A stretch of DNA of 64,000 nucleotides, taken from contig JALPQD010000125.1 in the NCBI GenBank assembly GCA_023101885.1, positions 2,009,501 to 2,073,500 on the forward strand. The letters are read 5' to 3'. The notes under the pieces are model-generated. The model saw only the letters and a list, made by a program, of their open reading frames with translations, searched no databases and had not been told where the DNA came from. The position numbers and the translations under genes are program-made. Positions 1-11,159 of this stretch are shown here, in pieces. Source of the stretch: Typhlomys cinereus (taxonomy: Eukaryota > Chordata > Mammalia > Rodentia > Platacanthomyidae). The stretch's first letter is position 1, and every line of letters begins with the position of its first letter.

Positions 1-1209
1 CCCCAGAGCTGCATGCGGAGCTGCGTGCCAAGTGCACACCGTGCGGCTTCACGGGGGACGGCGTCATCCAGCCGGCGGGGACAATCCGGGCCACCCGTAC
101 TGATATCATGACCGTGGGCTGCGTGGCGGGCGAGGAAGAGTCCTACGACGCGTTCAAGGCACGCTTCGACCCCATCATCGAAGACCGGCGCGGCGGCTAC
201 CAGCCCAGCGATGAGCACAAGACGGACCTCAACCCGGACAACCTCCAGCGTGGCGACGACCTGGACCCCAACTACGTGCTGAGCTCGCGGGTGCGCACCG
301 GCCGCAGTATCCGCGGCTTCTGCCTCCCCCCGCACTGCAGCCGCGGGGAGCGCCGCGCCATCGAGAAGCTCGCGGCGGAAGCCCTGGCGAGCCTGGACGG
401 CGACCTGGCGGGCCGGTACTACGCGCTCAGAGCATGACGGAGGCGGAGCAGCAGCAGCTCATCGACGACCACTTCCTCTTCGACAAGCCCGTGTCGCCGC
501 TGCTGCAGGCCTCCGGCATGGCCCGCGATTGGCCGGACGCACGCGGCATCTGGCACAATGACAATAAGACCTTCCTGGTGTGGATCAATGAGGAGGACCA
601 CCTTCGGGTCATCTCTAGCAAGAAGGGGGGCAACGTGAAGGAAGTGTTTACCCGCTGCTGCACCGGCTTCACCCAGATTGAAACTCTCTTCAAGTCTAAG
701 AACTATGAGTTCATGTGGAACCCTCACCTGGGCTACATCCTCACCTGCGCGTCCAACCTGGGCACAGGGCTGCGAGCGGGCGTGCACATCAAGCTGCCCC
801 ACCTGGGCAAACATGAGAAGTTTCGGAAGTGCTCAAGAGGCTGCGGCTTCAGAAGCGAGGCACAGGTGGCTTGGATACCGCGGCTGTGGGCGGGGTCTTC
901 GACGTCTCCAATGCCGACCGCCTGGGCTTCTCTGAAGTGGAGCTGGTACAAATGGTGGTGGATGGCGTGAAGCTGCTCATCCAGATGGAGCAGCGGCTGG
1001 AACAGGGCCAGGGCATCGACGATCTCATGCCCGCCCAGAAGTGAAGCTTGGCCTGTGTTCCCACCAGCTGCTCCCTAACGTATTGCCTGGGCAGGGCCCG
1101 CACGCACCGCTGATGTCTGCCACCTGACGGTGGAGCCCTTAGCCTCGCCGTAGAGACTTCTGTCGCACTGAAATAAACTAGGGTTTGGCTGCCTTGAAAA
1201 AAAAAAAAA
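1..1209 (+). pseudogene. Ckb: Processed pseudogene of brain-type creatine kinase (5' end outside window)
   Basis: Brain creatine kinase is a cytosolic enzyme that transfers phosphate between ATP and creatine. From base 3 the translation follows the CKB family without introns, through the [14 protein letters not shown] stretch, the active-site segment around [11 protein letters not shown] (family CPSNLGTG, so Pro is replaced by Ala) and the C-terminal DDLMPAQK ending at 1044. Two single-base deletions break it: near 427-428 the frame shifts and a stop follows at 435-437, and near 823-826 it shifts again, so the reading frame runs through three frames. A 3' UTR, an AATAAA at 1172-1177 and a 13-base A run at 1197-1209 follow directly. 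Absence of introns plus the A tail shows L1-mediated retrotransposition. It lies within L1 ORF2 sequence that resumes at 1210. The N-terminal ~35 codons and the 5' target-site duplication lie outside the window. CKB rather than mitochondrial CK is indicated by the C-terminus. Confidence 0.95.
1172..1177 (+). promoter_or_regulatory. Fossil polyadenylation signal of the Ckb retrocopy
   Basis: AATAAA lies 20 bases before the A-tail at 1197-1209, copied from the parent mRNA 3' UTR. Confidence 0.85.
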
Positions 1210-2036
1210 CAAGTAAGGGTCCAGTTTCAACCTATTACATGTGGCTATCCAGTTTTTATAGCACCATTTGTTGAAGATGCTGTTATTTTTCCACTGAATT
1301 TTTTGGAGCTCTTTGTCAAAGATCAAATGGCTGTAATTGTGTTGGCTTATATCTGGATCCTCAACTCTTATCCATTGATCTATGTGTCTGTTTTGTAGTC
1401 ATTACCAACCTGTTTTTATTACTATGGATTTGTAATATAGATTAAGGTTTTGTATGGTGATACCTCCAGCACTGTTTTTGTTACTCAGGATTGTTCTTGC
1501 TACCTGGGCCTTTTGTGCTTCATATGAATTTTGAGATCGTTTGGTCAATTTCATGAAAGAATTGTTCTGGGATTTGATTGATATAGTGTTGGATCTGTAT
1601 ATTGCTTTTGATTGGGTGGTCAATTTTGTGATGTTGATTCTACTGATCCAGGAGCATGGGAGGTCTTTCTACCTTCTGTTGTCTACTGTAATTTTGTTCT
1701 TTAGGGTTTTCAAGTTTTCATTTTAAAAGTCTCTGATTTCTTTGGTTAGATTTATACCATGGTATTTCATTTTTTTAGGGGCTATAGTAAATGAGATTGT
1801 TTCTCTTAGGACTTTTTCACTTTTTTCATCCTTAGTGTATAGTGTAGTGATATTTGCATGTTTATTTTGTAATCTGATACTCTGCTGAATTGATGTATTA
1901 GTTTCAGGAGTTTCCTGGTGGAGTTTTTAGGATCACTCAGGTATATGATCATGTCATCTCAAAATAGAGATATCTTGACTTATTCCTTTGTGATTTGAAT
2001 CCCTTTTATCTCCCTCTCTTGTCTTATGCAGGTGTA
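1210..2036 (-). mobile_element. L1 ORF2 fragment (RT palm to C-terminal side)
   Basis: On the minus strand this encodes broken L1 ORF2 protein. The segment at 1402-1623 has the family pattern AIYRxNxIxIK ... NNKxxAGGITI ... YYKSIVIKT, with many substitutions and stops. The position matching the RT FADD motif (about 1955-1966) is altered. It begins exactly where the Ckb A-tail ends, so the retrocopy inserted into this L1 or at its edge. Confidence 0.9.
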
Positions 2037-2044
2037 GGGTTTCA

Positions 2045-2122
2045 AGGAGTGCTAGGAATGGAATGCAGGACTTTGTGTATGTCATGCATGAGCTGTATCA
2101 ACTACGCTACAACCCTGGCTTG
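2045..2122 (-). mobile_element. ID-like (tRNA-derived) SINE remnant
   Basis: The reverse complement resembles the rodent ID/tRNA-Ala head: CCAGGGTTGTAGCGTAG at the 5' side, then a decayed box B region. Only the tRNA-like part, about 75 bases, remains. Confidence 0.6.
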
Positions 2123-2641
2123 CTCTGCTTCCTCTCTTGTCCCTTGATTATTTACATATAGGACAAGGGTGGCCCTTATCTCAGTTAAAATAAGGCAGAT
2201 CCTGGCGTGACTGGAGTGTTGATTCTGCTACAGGCCACAGACTGTGAGTGTTGGAGGTGTCTGTGGGGAGGAAGACGTGATGTGCTTGGGCACCAGACCA
2301 GGTAGGTGTTGGGTGAAGGCTCATTAAATCCCAACTGCTGCAGATATGATCAGGAAGGGGTGGCCCAGGGCCTGGTGGGGGGAGTTGGGTTGTGTAGAAC
2401 TGTGAGTGTGGTGCCTGGGGCCTGGTGGAGAGTGTGGAGCTGTTTGTAGATTCTCGTCCAGTTTTTACAACTTATTATTCCTCTCTTGTTGAGGAATGTC
2501 CATATCACCTAAAGTTAACCGTTCACCATGTCCACGTGCACAGACTGTAGCATTTCATACACCCACGGTGTTGGAGATCACCAACTCTCTTCTAGCTCTC
2601 AGACACTTTTGCCCCCCTAAAAGGGAACCCAATCCCCACAG
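2123..2641. other. Intergenic stretch, no recognisable feature
   Basis: Contains G-rich segments with a loose repeat of GGGCCTGGTG around 2370 and 2420. I see no coding potential or known repeat. Confidence 0.5.
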
Positions 2642-2740
2642 GCCTTGGTGGTGCCTCTGCCACGTGAAACCTGCAATCAGGAGGCTGAAGTAGGAGAATC
2701 TTGTGTTTGGGATCAGCCTGGATGCCACAAACCCCATCTC
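2642..2740 (+). mobile_element. B1-like SINE (7SL-derived), diverged
   Basis: Matches the B1/Alu order: GTGGTG near the start, AATCAGGAGGCTGAAG in the middle, and GGGATCAGCCTGG at the end. It is heavily mutated and lacks a clear A tail. Confidence 0.6.
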
Positions 2741-2857
2741 CAACACAAAAACGGGCATTCGAACTTCCTTTTGCAAGGAAATGCGTTTATTACAGAAAAT
2801 GACAATGGGGCAATGTGCAGAAATTAAGTGACTGTGGACTGCTTGGGTTAAACAGGA

Positions 2858-2957
2858 CATCTAAGCTCCCCCCACCACAAGTCTCAGGGACATCTAAGCC
2901 ACCTCCACTCCAAGGCTCAGGGATGTCTAAGCCACTCCCGCCCCAAGGCTCAGGGAG
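2858..2957. repeat. 33-bp tandem repeat, three copies
   Basis: The unit contains TCTAAGC, a C-rich middle and AAGGCTCAGGGA. Its TCTAAGC core recurs near 2860, 2893 and 2926 with about 33-base spacing. Confidence 0.75.
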
Positions 2958-3194
2958 CACTTTGGACCAGGGAGTGATAAGATTGTAAGAGTCTGAAGTG
3001 GGACAGTATTGCAGCCAGACATTATCTCATGGGCAGGACAGGGCTGTTGAACTCATGAATGCCCTGTAGTTGCATGTATTTCCACAGGATTTACCTGGGT
3101 TTTTTTTTCCTCAGCATTTCACCATGGAGAGGTAAATTTCTCAATAGACTCATGCTTCCCTGAAAGATGGATGAGGGTTGATGCTGGGGTGGGG

Positions 3195-3468
3195 AAGACG
3201 ATTTCCTCAGTGGTCCCCACTGATTAAATGACTCATGCTTCAGCAAGTGCCCAGGCGCAAGCCATCAGAGGCACCCAGGTGAAACTCAGTGGGCCACATA
3301 TGTTAAAAGACATAAAAATAGGAGCGAGACAGGTAAAGAAGAAAAGGGGTTGTACTGGGAAAAGGAGGGGGATGGGATTATGAGATTAAGGCATGAAAAT
3401 ATCATAAATTCACTGTGTTCATGCACAAAACACGGAAAGAATTAAAAAAATGTAAAAAAAAAAAAAGA
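3195..3468 (+). mobile_element. Old L1 (Lx-like) 3' end
   Basis: The order AAGCCATCAGAGGCACCCAGGTGAA, GTGGGCCACA, an AG-rich segment, ATGAAAATATCATAAA and A-rich ends near 3450-3468 follows the old rodent Lx 3' UTR as I know it. Plus orientation, no coding sequence. Confidence 0.6.
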
Positions 3469-3469
3469 G

Positions 3470-3665
3470 GGGCTTGAGAGATGGCTTGGTGGACAATGAG
3501 CACTTTCTTTTCAAGCATGAGGACCTGAGTTCAAATCCACAGTGCCCATGCGAACGGTGGGTGTGGTCACACATGTAACTTGAGCATTATGGGACATTGG
3601 GATTTCCTGACCACTAGAATAAGGTTGACAGTGATAGAGCAGGATTCTAAACATGTGCACACTGG

Positions 3666-3706
<41 letters not shown>

Positions 3707-3716
3707 CACACACACA
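3470..3716 (+). mobile_element. B2-like tRNA-derived SINE with CA tail
   Basis: It starts GGGGCTTGAGAGATGGCTTGG (box A) with box B-like GACCTGAGTTCAAATCC at 3522-3538. A unique-looking body and a (CA)n run at 3667-3715 follow. Compared with other copies here it is diverged and lacks the GC-rich body of the young family. Confidence 0.75.
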
Positions 3717-3847
3717 ATCTCTCTTAGGTAGCAGTTGTTCCATGTTTCTTTCCTCCAGTAATCCTAACCCACTGAAGGACTAATAACTCTCTATCCCTAA
3801 AAATTTGCTAGTTCTAGATTTTCTGCATAACAAGGATTGTAGCATTT

Positions 3848-4190
3848 ATGTCACATACATATGTATATAGATCAATCTATTATCTATCCATCTATACTAT
3901 ATGTATGAGAAAGATAGAGACAGAAAGTGAGGAAGAAGGAGAGAGAAATCAGGTTCATGTGTGGATGCCACAGTGCGTGGTTGAAGGCCAGACGACAACT
4001 TTCAGAAGTCAGTTCTCTCCCACCATGTCAGCTTCTAAGGACCAAATCAGGACTACAGGTTTGTAAGCATTTGCCTTATCCCAAGTCATTTCTTTGTTCC
4101 TTAATCTATGTTTTTGAGACAGGGTCCAAGTAGCTCAAGCTAGCTTATACCTCTATATTCTGAGTGCTGGGATTACAGTGGGAACCAGTG
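3848..4190 (-). mobile_element. B4/RSINE-type SINE with B1-like part, diverged
   Basis: AAGGCCAGACGACAACTTTCAG and GTCAGTTCTCTCCCACCATG around 3985-4027 match the B4-type body in reverse. TTTTTGAGACAGGG at 4108-4122 and GAGTGCTGGGATTACAG at 4161-4177 match a B1-like part in reverse. An ATCTAT-rich simple sequence precedes it (3870-3900). Confidence 0.6.
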
Positions 4191-4221
4191 AGCCATCTAG
4201 CCACAGACCACTGTGGTGTGA

Positions 4222-4398
4222 ATGTCTGTGTGGTACATGTATGTGGTATATATGCACTTGAATATGTGTATGCCTGTGGAGACCCACGGGAGACATCAGG
4301 AATCATCCTGGATTGCTCTGTCTCCTTTTTGCTGTGCTCTGGGTTTTCCTAGACCCTGCCTTCCAGGGCTAGAATGCAGGCCATCACTATTTTTGCCT
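4222..4398 (-). mobile_element. B4-like SINE fragment
   Basis: A TGTGTAT-rich start, then TGGAGACCCACGGGAGACATCAGG and GAATGCAGGCCATCA, resembles decayed B4 body sequence. I judge by order and spacing, not by close identity. Confidence 0.4.
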
Positions 4399-4404
4399 GG
4401 CATT

Positions 4405-4760
4405 TTTAAATTGCATTTTATTTCATTTTTTCCAAGTTATACAAGCTTAGTCATAGGGTATCCTTACCAATTTCCTTCCTCCCTCTCTTTCCTCCCTCCC
4501 TTCTCCATTCCTTTCCTTGCTTCTCTCCCTTTGTGGATCCAACCTTTTCCCCCTTCCTGTCCATCAGCTTTTATGAGTCCTAGGGTTCTCTCTGGACCAA
4601 CTGCTCTAGTGGTAGTTCAGGCCTCTGAGGCAGACCAACAGGCCCTAACTTGGGACAACCACTAATGGGTACTCCTTTACCCTTTTCAAACGTGTCACCC
4701 CTAAGGATCCTACTGCTTGAGATGATTTCTCTTAAGATCCTCAATAGTCTACGGGTGCTT
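4405..4760 (-). mobile_element. L1 3' UTR fragment
   Basis: The plus strand shows the inverse of an L1 3' end: a T-rich start, CATACAAGCTTA-like sequence, a long C/T tract with CCTCCCTC blocks, then CCTAAGGATCCTACTGC. The same order recurs in the better-preserved copies from 5200 and 51655. Confidence 0.65.
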
Positions 4761-4855
4761 GTCCATAGATGTGGGATCTGAGGATCTGACCTCAGTGTCT
4801 TTTTCTTATGGGGCAAAGGATTAAGCACTGAACCATCTCTCCAGGCCCCAATGTA

Positions 4856-4972
4856 ATTTTTTTTTGAGGTAGGTAGCCCATACTGGCTACACAAAAGTCA
4901 GGGAATTTCTTCCTTTGTCTCCAGAGTGGTGGGATTGCAAGACTGGGTGGCCATGCCTGGCTGCCTGTGTGA
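4856..4972 (-). mobile_element. B1-like SINE fragment
   Basis: TTTTTTTTGAGGTAGGTAGCCC (tail plus GAGACAGG homologue), GTGGTGGGATTGCAAG and GTGGCCATGCCTGGC read as an inverted, decayed B1. Confidence 0.55.
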
Positions 4973-6798
4973 TGTTTCCAGCTGGCCTTTCCCCTGGATG
5001 CTTTTCTGCTGCATTTCGTTCTGTTTCATGGCTTTGCAGTACCCAAGCATATGGGTTAATTGTGCCTTGTTTGTTTATTCTCCAGATACTAGGCAGTAGG
5101 ACTGTTTCCACTGGCCATGTTCATCTTTACAAGGTTAAAAAAATAAAGTAGAGAATGAAGGATCATGGAATATCTGAGCTGGGATCTGTATCATCTACTT
5201 ACTTATTTTTTTCATTTATATTTATTTATTTTTTCCTCAATCATACAAGCTACATAGTAACCCCGGTCCCCTCCCCTTCATACCTCCCCAGTCCCTATTG
5301 CACCCTCTCCCCTTTTCCCATTGTTTCACACCTCTCACTCCCTTTCTCCCAGTGCCTCGCCCTTCCCCTCACATTCCCTGGAGCATCCTTTTGTGTTAAT
5401 CCAAAACTTCCCTTAGTCATCCACTCTAGTGAGGTGTAAGGACTCAGTGGCATTGCCCAGAGCATTTGCTTGGCTCACCTTTAGTATGGGAACACTATTA
5501 TGACTGTTAATTCCTTGCCCCTAAGGATCCTAGTGCCTGTGAAACACGTTAGCATTTGGGGATCACTGACATGTCAGTCATTGTGCAGGTCAGGCAAAGT
5601 CCGATTATGGCTATTACAGTCCAAACCTGTGTGGAGTATCTTGCATACCATAGGTCCTCCCCATCTTTAGGCTCTTAAAATCTTGCTGCTCACTCTTCCT
5701 CAAGTTTCCCTGAGCTGGCAATGGGGAGATATTTGCCTGGTCTGGTTCCAGGTGATTAATGTAGGGACTCTGGTGTACTGAATAATGGTTTGTTGTTGTT
5801 TTCAGTTTTACTGTTGCTGCACCACCCTTGGCTCCATCCTGATTGATATTGGAGGTCACCTCCTAACCAAAGATGAAAGGCTGTTTAAATGAAAATCTCA
5901 CTATAAGAGGAGATTCAAAGGCAGATGGACTAGGAGTAGGAGACCTAGTGAGGGGGGTCAGTCTCCCATTTGCAGGATGGTTACCATCTATCTGCCAGAT
6001 TCTATATCCACTCTGATTGTTGAGATCAAACCCCCTCAGTTGCAAGTGACCAGGAAGGAAAGTGAGAATGAGCTTAAGCTGATGTCTCCGACTTACTTTC
6101 AATATTTGATGGTGACCTATTTTCTCTACTGTGGCATAATTACCTCTCTCCTTATATCTGGGGGGGGCTCTCCTTCCCCTTCCCTCCAGTTTATAATCTT
6201 AGTAATTACTGTAGGTATTATAGATACTTATCCTTGAATAGGTCACTAAGTGGGTTTGATACTTGAATCCACCTATTAGGTAGTACATACGTCACTCAAT
6301 TTTCTGTGTCTCAGATACTTCACTCAATATAATTGTTTCTAATTCCATTCATTTCCAGGGAAATTTCATTAATTAATATTTTTTCTTGCCTGAGTAGTAT
6401 TCCATTATACAAATGTTCCACATTTTCCTTATTCACTAGTCAACTGTTGGGCATTTGGGTTGTTTCCATGATTTTGATTTGTAAATAGTGCTGCTATCTA
6501 TGAACATAGCTGTGCTTGTGTCATTGAGGTGAATTTTTGCTTTATGGGGGATTATTACCAGAAGTGGTATAGCAGGGTCATATAGCATTATAAGCTTTAA
6601 CTTTTTAAAAAAGAATCACCAGGTGGATCGCCAGAGTGTTTGTGTAAGCCTGCATTCCCATCAGCAATGTAAGAGGGGTACCTTCCAGCATTTGGTGTTT
6701 GTATTTTGGATTTCTGCCTTCCTGACGTGGGTGAGAAAATAACTCAGCGAAACATCGATTTCCATTTCCCTGAGGGCTAAGGATATGGAACATTCTTT

Positions 6799-7894
6799 TT
6801 TTTATATATATACAATTTTATTTTTTAATTTTTATACATTTTTTATTATTATTTCATCTCATACAAACTTAATAGGTACACCAGTTCCCACCCTCCCTCC
6901 GCCTCCCCCCCCAACGCCCTTCTCCCCCTCCCCAAACCCCTCCAGCCCCATCCCCCCGTGCCTCCCGCCCGGATTCCCAGAGTCCTTTCTTGTGCATGCC
7001 TGACTCTCCTCTGGGCCCTCCTCTCCGATGACGTACAAGGACCCAGTGGCATTTCCCTGAACCCCTTCCTGTGTTCCCCTTAAGTATAGGAACACTATTG
7101 TGGCTGTCAATCCCTTGCCTCCAAGGATCTTGGTGCCTTTAGCAGATGCTAGACTTTGTGAGGTCAGTAGTGTGTTGGACATTGCGCCGGGCATACAATG
7201 TCCAGTTATGATTGCTTCGGCCCTAACTTGTGTGGAGTATCTTGCAAATCATTGCTCCTCCCATCCTTTTGCTCTTGCAATCTTACCGCCCCCCCTTCCG
7301 CAAATGTCCCTGAGCTTCAGGATGGGGAGAGATTAGTCTGGCCTAGTTCTAGGTGGTTGATATAGAGTCTCTGAAGTTCTGGATAGTGGTTCGTTGATTT
7401 TCTTTTGCAGTTTTGTTGCTCCTGTAATGCCCTTCACTCCATCGTGATGGGCACTGTATGTCACCCCTTGGCCAGAGACAGAAAGCTGTTAAACTGGAGT
7501 CTTATTATAAGAGCACATTCAAGGGTAGATGTAATACTTATACCCAAAATTGGAATCTCAGGGTCATATGGCGTTAGACAATGGAAGGGTCAATCACCCA
7601 TTTGCAAAATGGTTACTTTTTAATCTGCCGGACTATATGCCCTCCCCTTCTGGTGAGTTCATACCCCCTTAGTTGCAAATGATCAGGAACGAATTGTGAA
7701 CTTAACTAGGTGTCACATTACTTTCTTGCAGTCCTTGATGGAGGCCTATTTTCTCTACTGTAACATGGTCACGTCTCTCCTTGTTTCTGGTGTGGCCCTC
7801 CAACCCTATCCCTCTTGTTCATAATCCTGCAATTACTGTAGGTAATACATAGATTTACCTATGAGTGTCTCAAGATGGGCTGGGTGGGTTTGGT
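6799..7894 (-). mobile_element. Nested L1 3' end with target-site duplication
   Basis: About 1.1 kb of L1 3' UTR interrupts ORF2 of the older L1. The duplication ACATTCTTT is at 6790-6798 and 7895-7903, and the host ORF2 sequence resumes immediately after. The inserted end begins with a T/AT-rich tract (its A tail in reverse), then CATACAAACTTAATAGGTAC and the C-rich polypyrimidine tract at 6880-6960. It belongs to the GGTACACCAGTTCC 3' UTR type. Confidence 0.88.
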
Positions 7895-10652
7895 ACATTC
7901 TTTAAGATATTTCTGAGACATTTCAATTTCGTACCTGGAAAATTTTCTTTTGAGTTCACTGGTTCATTTTTAAATTGGGCCATTTATCTCCTTGATGTTT
8001 AGTTTTCTAAGTAATGTGTGCACTCTGGATGGTAGAGCTCTCTCAGATATGTGGTTAGTGAAGATTTTCTCCCATTCTGTGGGTTACCTTTTTGCTGGGT
8101 TTACAACCTCTTTATCTGAACAGAAGCTCTTTAATTTCATAAGATCCCATTTGTTGAGTGTTGGTTCTACTGACTGTGCTATTGGATTTCTGTTTAGGAG
8201 TTGTTGGCCTTGATCAACCAGCTTGAGAGTGTTCCTTACCCTTTCAACTAGGGTTTTCATAGTCTCTGGCCCAATATTGAGGTCCTTGATCCATTTGGAA
8301 TAATTTTTTTGTATGGTGATAAGTACAGGTCCAATTTTATTCTTCTGCATGTGGACATCCACGTTTGCCAGCACTGTTTCTTGAAGATGCTATTCTTTTT
8401 CCGTTGGATTTTTTAGACCCCTTTGTTAAAGATCAAATGGCTTTAATTGTGTGGGATTATATCTTTGCCTTCAACCTTTATCCATTGATCTACACGTCTA
8501 TTTTGGATCCAGTACCAGGGTGTTTTCATTACTAAAGCATTTGTAGTATAGATTATTTGGTATGGAGATACCTCCAGCAGTGTTTTTGTTACTCAGGCTT
8601 GTTTTTGCTCTTCTGGATCTTTTGTGCTTCCATATGAATTTAGAGATTGTTTGGTCAATTTCTTTAAAGAATTGCTTGTGGATTTTGATTGGTATAGCAT
8701 TGAATCTGTTATTGCTTTGAGGATGGTCATTTTTATGATGTTGTTTCTGCCAATGCATTAACATGGGAGGTTTTTCCACCTTCTGATGTCTTCTGCATTT
8801 TCTTTCTTTAGGTTTTTAAAGTTTTCACTGTAAAGGTCTCTTACTTCCTTGGTAAGGTTTATGCCAAGATATTTCATTTTTTAGGAGCTATAATAAACGG
8901 AATTATTTCTTCTAGTGCTTTTTCACATTTTTCATCCTGGGCATATAGGAAAGCCACTGATATTTGCACGTTTATCTTGTAACCTGCCACTCTAATGAAT
9001 TTCTGTAGAAGTTTCTGGAGTTTCCTGGTAGAGTTTTTAGGATGACTTATATATACAAACATGTCATCTGCAAATAGAGATAACTTGTGTTCTTCATTGC
9101 TGTTTGAATCCCTTTTATCTCCTTCTCTTGTCTTATGTCTCCAGCTAAGACTTCAAATACAATACTGAATAGAGTGAGAGTGGATAGCCTTGTCTACTTC
9201 CTCATTAAAGCGGGAATATTTCAAGTTTTATCCCACTGATTATAATCTTGCTATTCGCTTGATTCATACAGACTGTATTATGTTGTAAAACTTTTCTTCC
9301 ATTCCAACTGTCTCCAGGGTTTTGATAATTAAAAATAATGTTGAATCTTGTCAAAGGCTTTTTCTGCATCTATGGAGAGTATACTGTGGGTCTTGCACTT
9401 TGGATTTGTTTACATGGTGGATTGCATTTATTGATTTGCGTATGTTGAACCAACCTTGTGTGAATGATCTTTTTGATGTTTTTGAATCTGATTTGCTAAG
9501 ATTTTTTTGAGAATCTTTGAATCTGTTTTCATTAAGAAGATTGTCGTATAGCTTTCTTTTTAAGTGTATCTTTATTAGGCTTTGGGATAGTATAATATTA
9601 GCTTCTCCCATGAATTTGGCAGTGTTCATTCTTTTGCAATTTGATGGAACATTTTAAGGAGTATTGGTGTTAGTTGTTCCTTAAATTTCTGGTAAAATTC
9701 TGTGCTGAATCCATCTGGTCCAGGACAGTTTTTATTGGGAAGATTTGAGATTAATTCATAGATTTCCTCATATGGTATAGGACTATTTAAATAATTCAAA
9801 ACTTCCTGATTCAATTCAGGTTAGTTGTGCTTACTTAGAAACTCATCAATTTCTTTTGTGTTATCAAATTTCACCGAGTATATGTTTTGGTAATATGACC
9901 TTATACTTCTCTGAATTTCTTGGGTATCAGTATGAAAACTATATTTTCATTTCTATTTTTTTTTAGTTTGGGTTTTCTCTCTCTTCCTTTTGGTTAATTT
10001 AGCTAGAGCTGTATCAATCTCGTTGATTTTTTTTAAAGAACCAGCCTTTTGACTGGTTGATTCTCTGTATCGTTTTCCTTATCTCAATTTCAGATATTTC
10101 TCCCCTGATTTTGCTAATATCCTCTCTTCTACTCCTTTTGGAGTCAGATTACTTTTGTGTCTCTAAAGCTTTAAGCTGCACTGTTAAATTATTTATTTGT
10201 GATGTTTCTATTTTTTTGCTATAGGCATTAACAGCTATAAAGTAACCTCTTAGGACAGCTTTCATTGTGTCCCAGAAATTTCTATATGTTGTATTTTCAT
10301 TATTGATTGCTTCTAGGAAATCTTGAATTTCCTTCATGATTCTTCCTGAACCCAATTCTTATTCAGTATCATAGTGTTTAGTTTCCAAATGTTAGTATAT
10401 TTTCTGCTGTTTGTTGTGTTGTGCATGTCAACCTTCAGAACATAGTGTCTGATAGGGTACAGGCGAAAATTTTCAGTTTTCCTGTATGCGGAGATTCATT
10501 TTGTCGCCCAGTATGTGGCGTATTTTGGAGAAAGCTTAGTGAGCTGCTGAGAAAAATGTGTATTCTTTGCTGCATGGATAGAAAGTTCCATTGACATTTG
10601 TAAGGTCCATTTCATTATGGGTTTCATTAAGCTCCAATGTGTCTCTATTAAG

Positions 10653-10934
10653 GTTTTTTCTTTTTTTATTTATTTCTTCCACTCATACAAAGTTGATAAG
10701 TACCCCATTCCCCTCCCTCCCTTCTCCCCTCCCTGGATTCCCTTGCTCCCTTCCCCCTTTTCCCTTTCCTTTCCCCTCCTCCCACCTCTTCTTCCAGCTC
10801 CCCCTCCCATTCCTGTAGCATTCTTTGGTTTGCATCTCAAACTTCCCTCTGGGTCCTCCTCTCTGATGAGATTCCCCTTTAGTACAGGAACACTACTGTG
10901 GCTGTTGAATCCTTACCTCTAAGGATACTAGCGC
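10653..10934 (-). mobile_element. Nested short L1 3' UTR insertion in endonuclease region
   Basis: It is flanked by CTATTAAG at 10645-10652 and 10935-10942. Host sequence continues in register (TTTTTGACCTGTTGATC). Insert of about 280 bases, of the GATAAGTACCCCATTCCCC 3' UTR type. Confidence 0.85.
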
Positions 10935-11159
10935 CTATTAAGTTTTTGACCTGTTGATCTGTACCACATTGAGAGGATTGTATTGAATTCCCCAGTTCCT
11001 ATTATTTTGGAATTGATTTCTTGCTGTAGATGTTGCAGTGATTGCTTAATGAATGTGGAGGAGCCCTTATTAGGTGCATATATGTTCAGTATTGTGTAGT
11101 CTTCCTGGTGAATTGTACCTGTGACTACAAAGTAGTATCCTTCTCTATTTCTCATATTC

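Larger units (their letters stand above)
5200..11155 (-). mobile_element. L1 element, 5'-truncated in the ORF2 endonuclease, with two nested L1 insertions
   Basis: The minus-strand order is 3' UTR (5200-6100), ORF2 C-terminus (6100-6789, then 7904-8780), reverse transcriptase (8870-9815) and endonuclease (10380-11155). Pieces of ORF2 are readable, for example CPGPDGFSTEFYQKFKEQLT at 9626-9814 and ILNIYAPN of the endonuclease at 10928-11155, but every domain carries stops or frameshifts. A nested L1 3' end splits it at 6799-7894 and another at 10653-10934. The 5' end stops near 11155, where another L1 3' UTR starts. ORF1 is missing. Confidence 0.9.

Noticed and set aside
829..1044. Frame starting [11 protein letters not shown] as a separate small gene
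   Set aside because: It is the third-frame continuation of the creatine kinase pseudogene after a 1-base deletion.
3580..3783. Frame rich in HT repeats
   Set aside because: Translation of a (CA)n run in a SINE.
7100..7336. Recurring ~78-codon frame MAVNPLPPRILVPLADARL, also at 44932 and 53928
   Set aside because: It recurs only because it is part of the L1 3' UTR repeat. It lies on the strand opposite to the L1 and carries no sign of selection.
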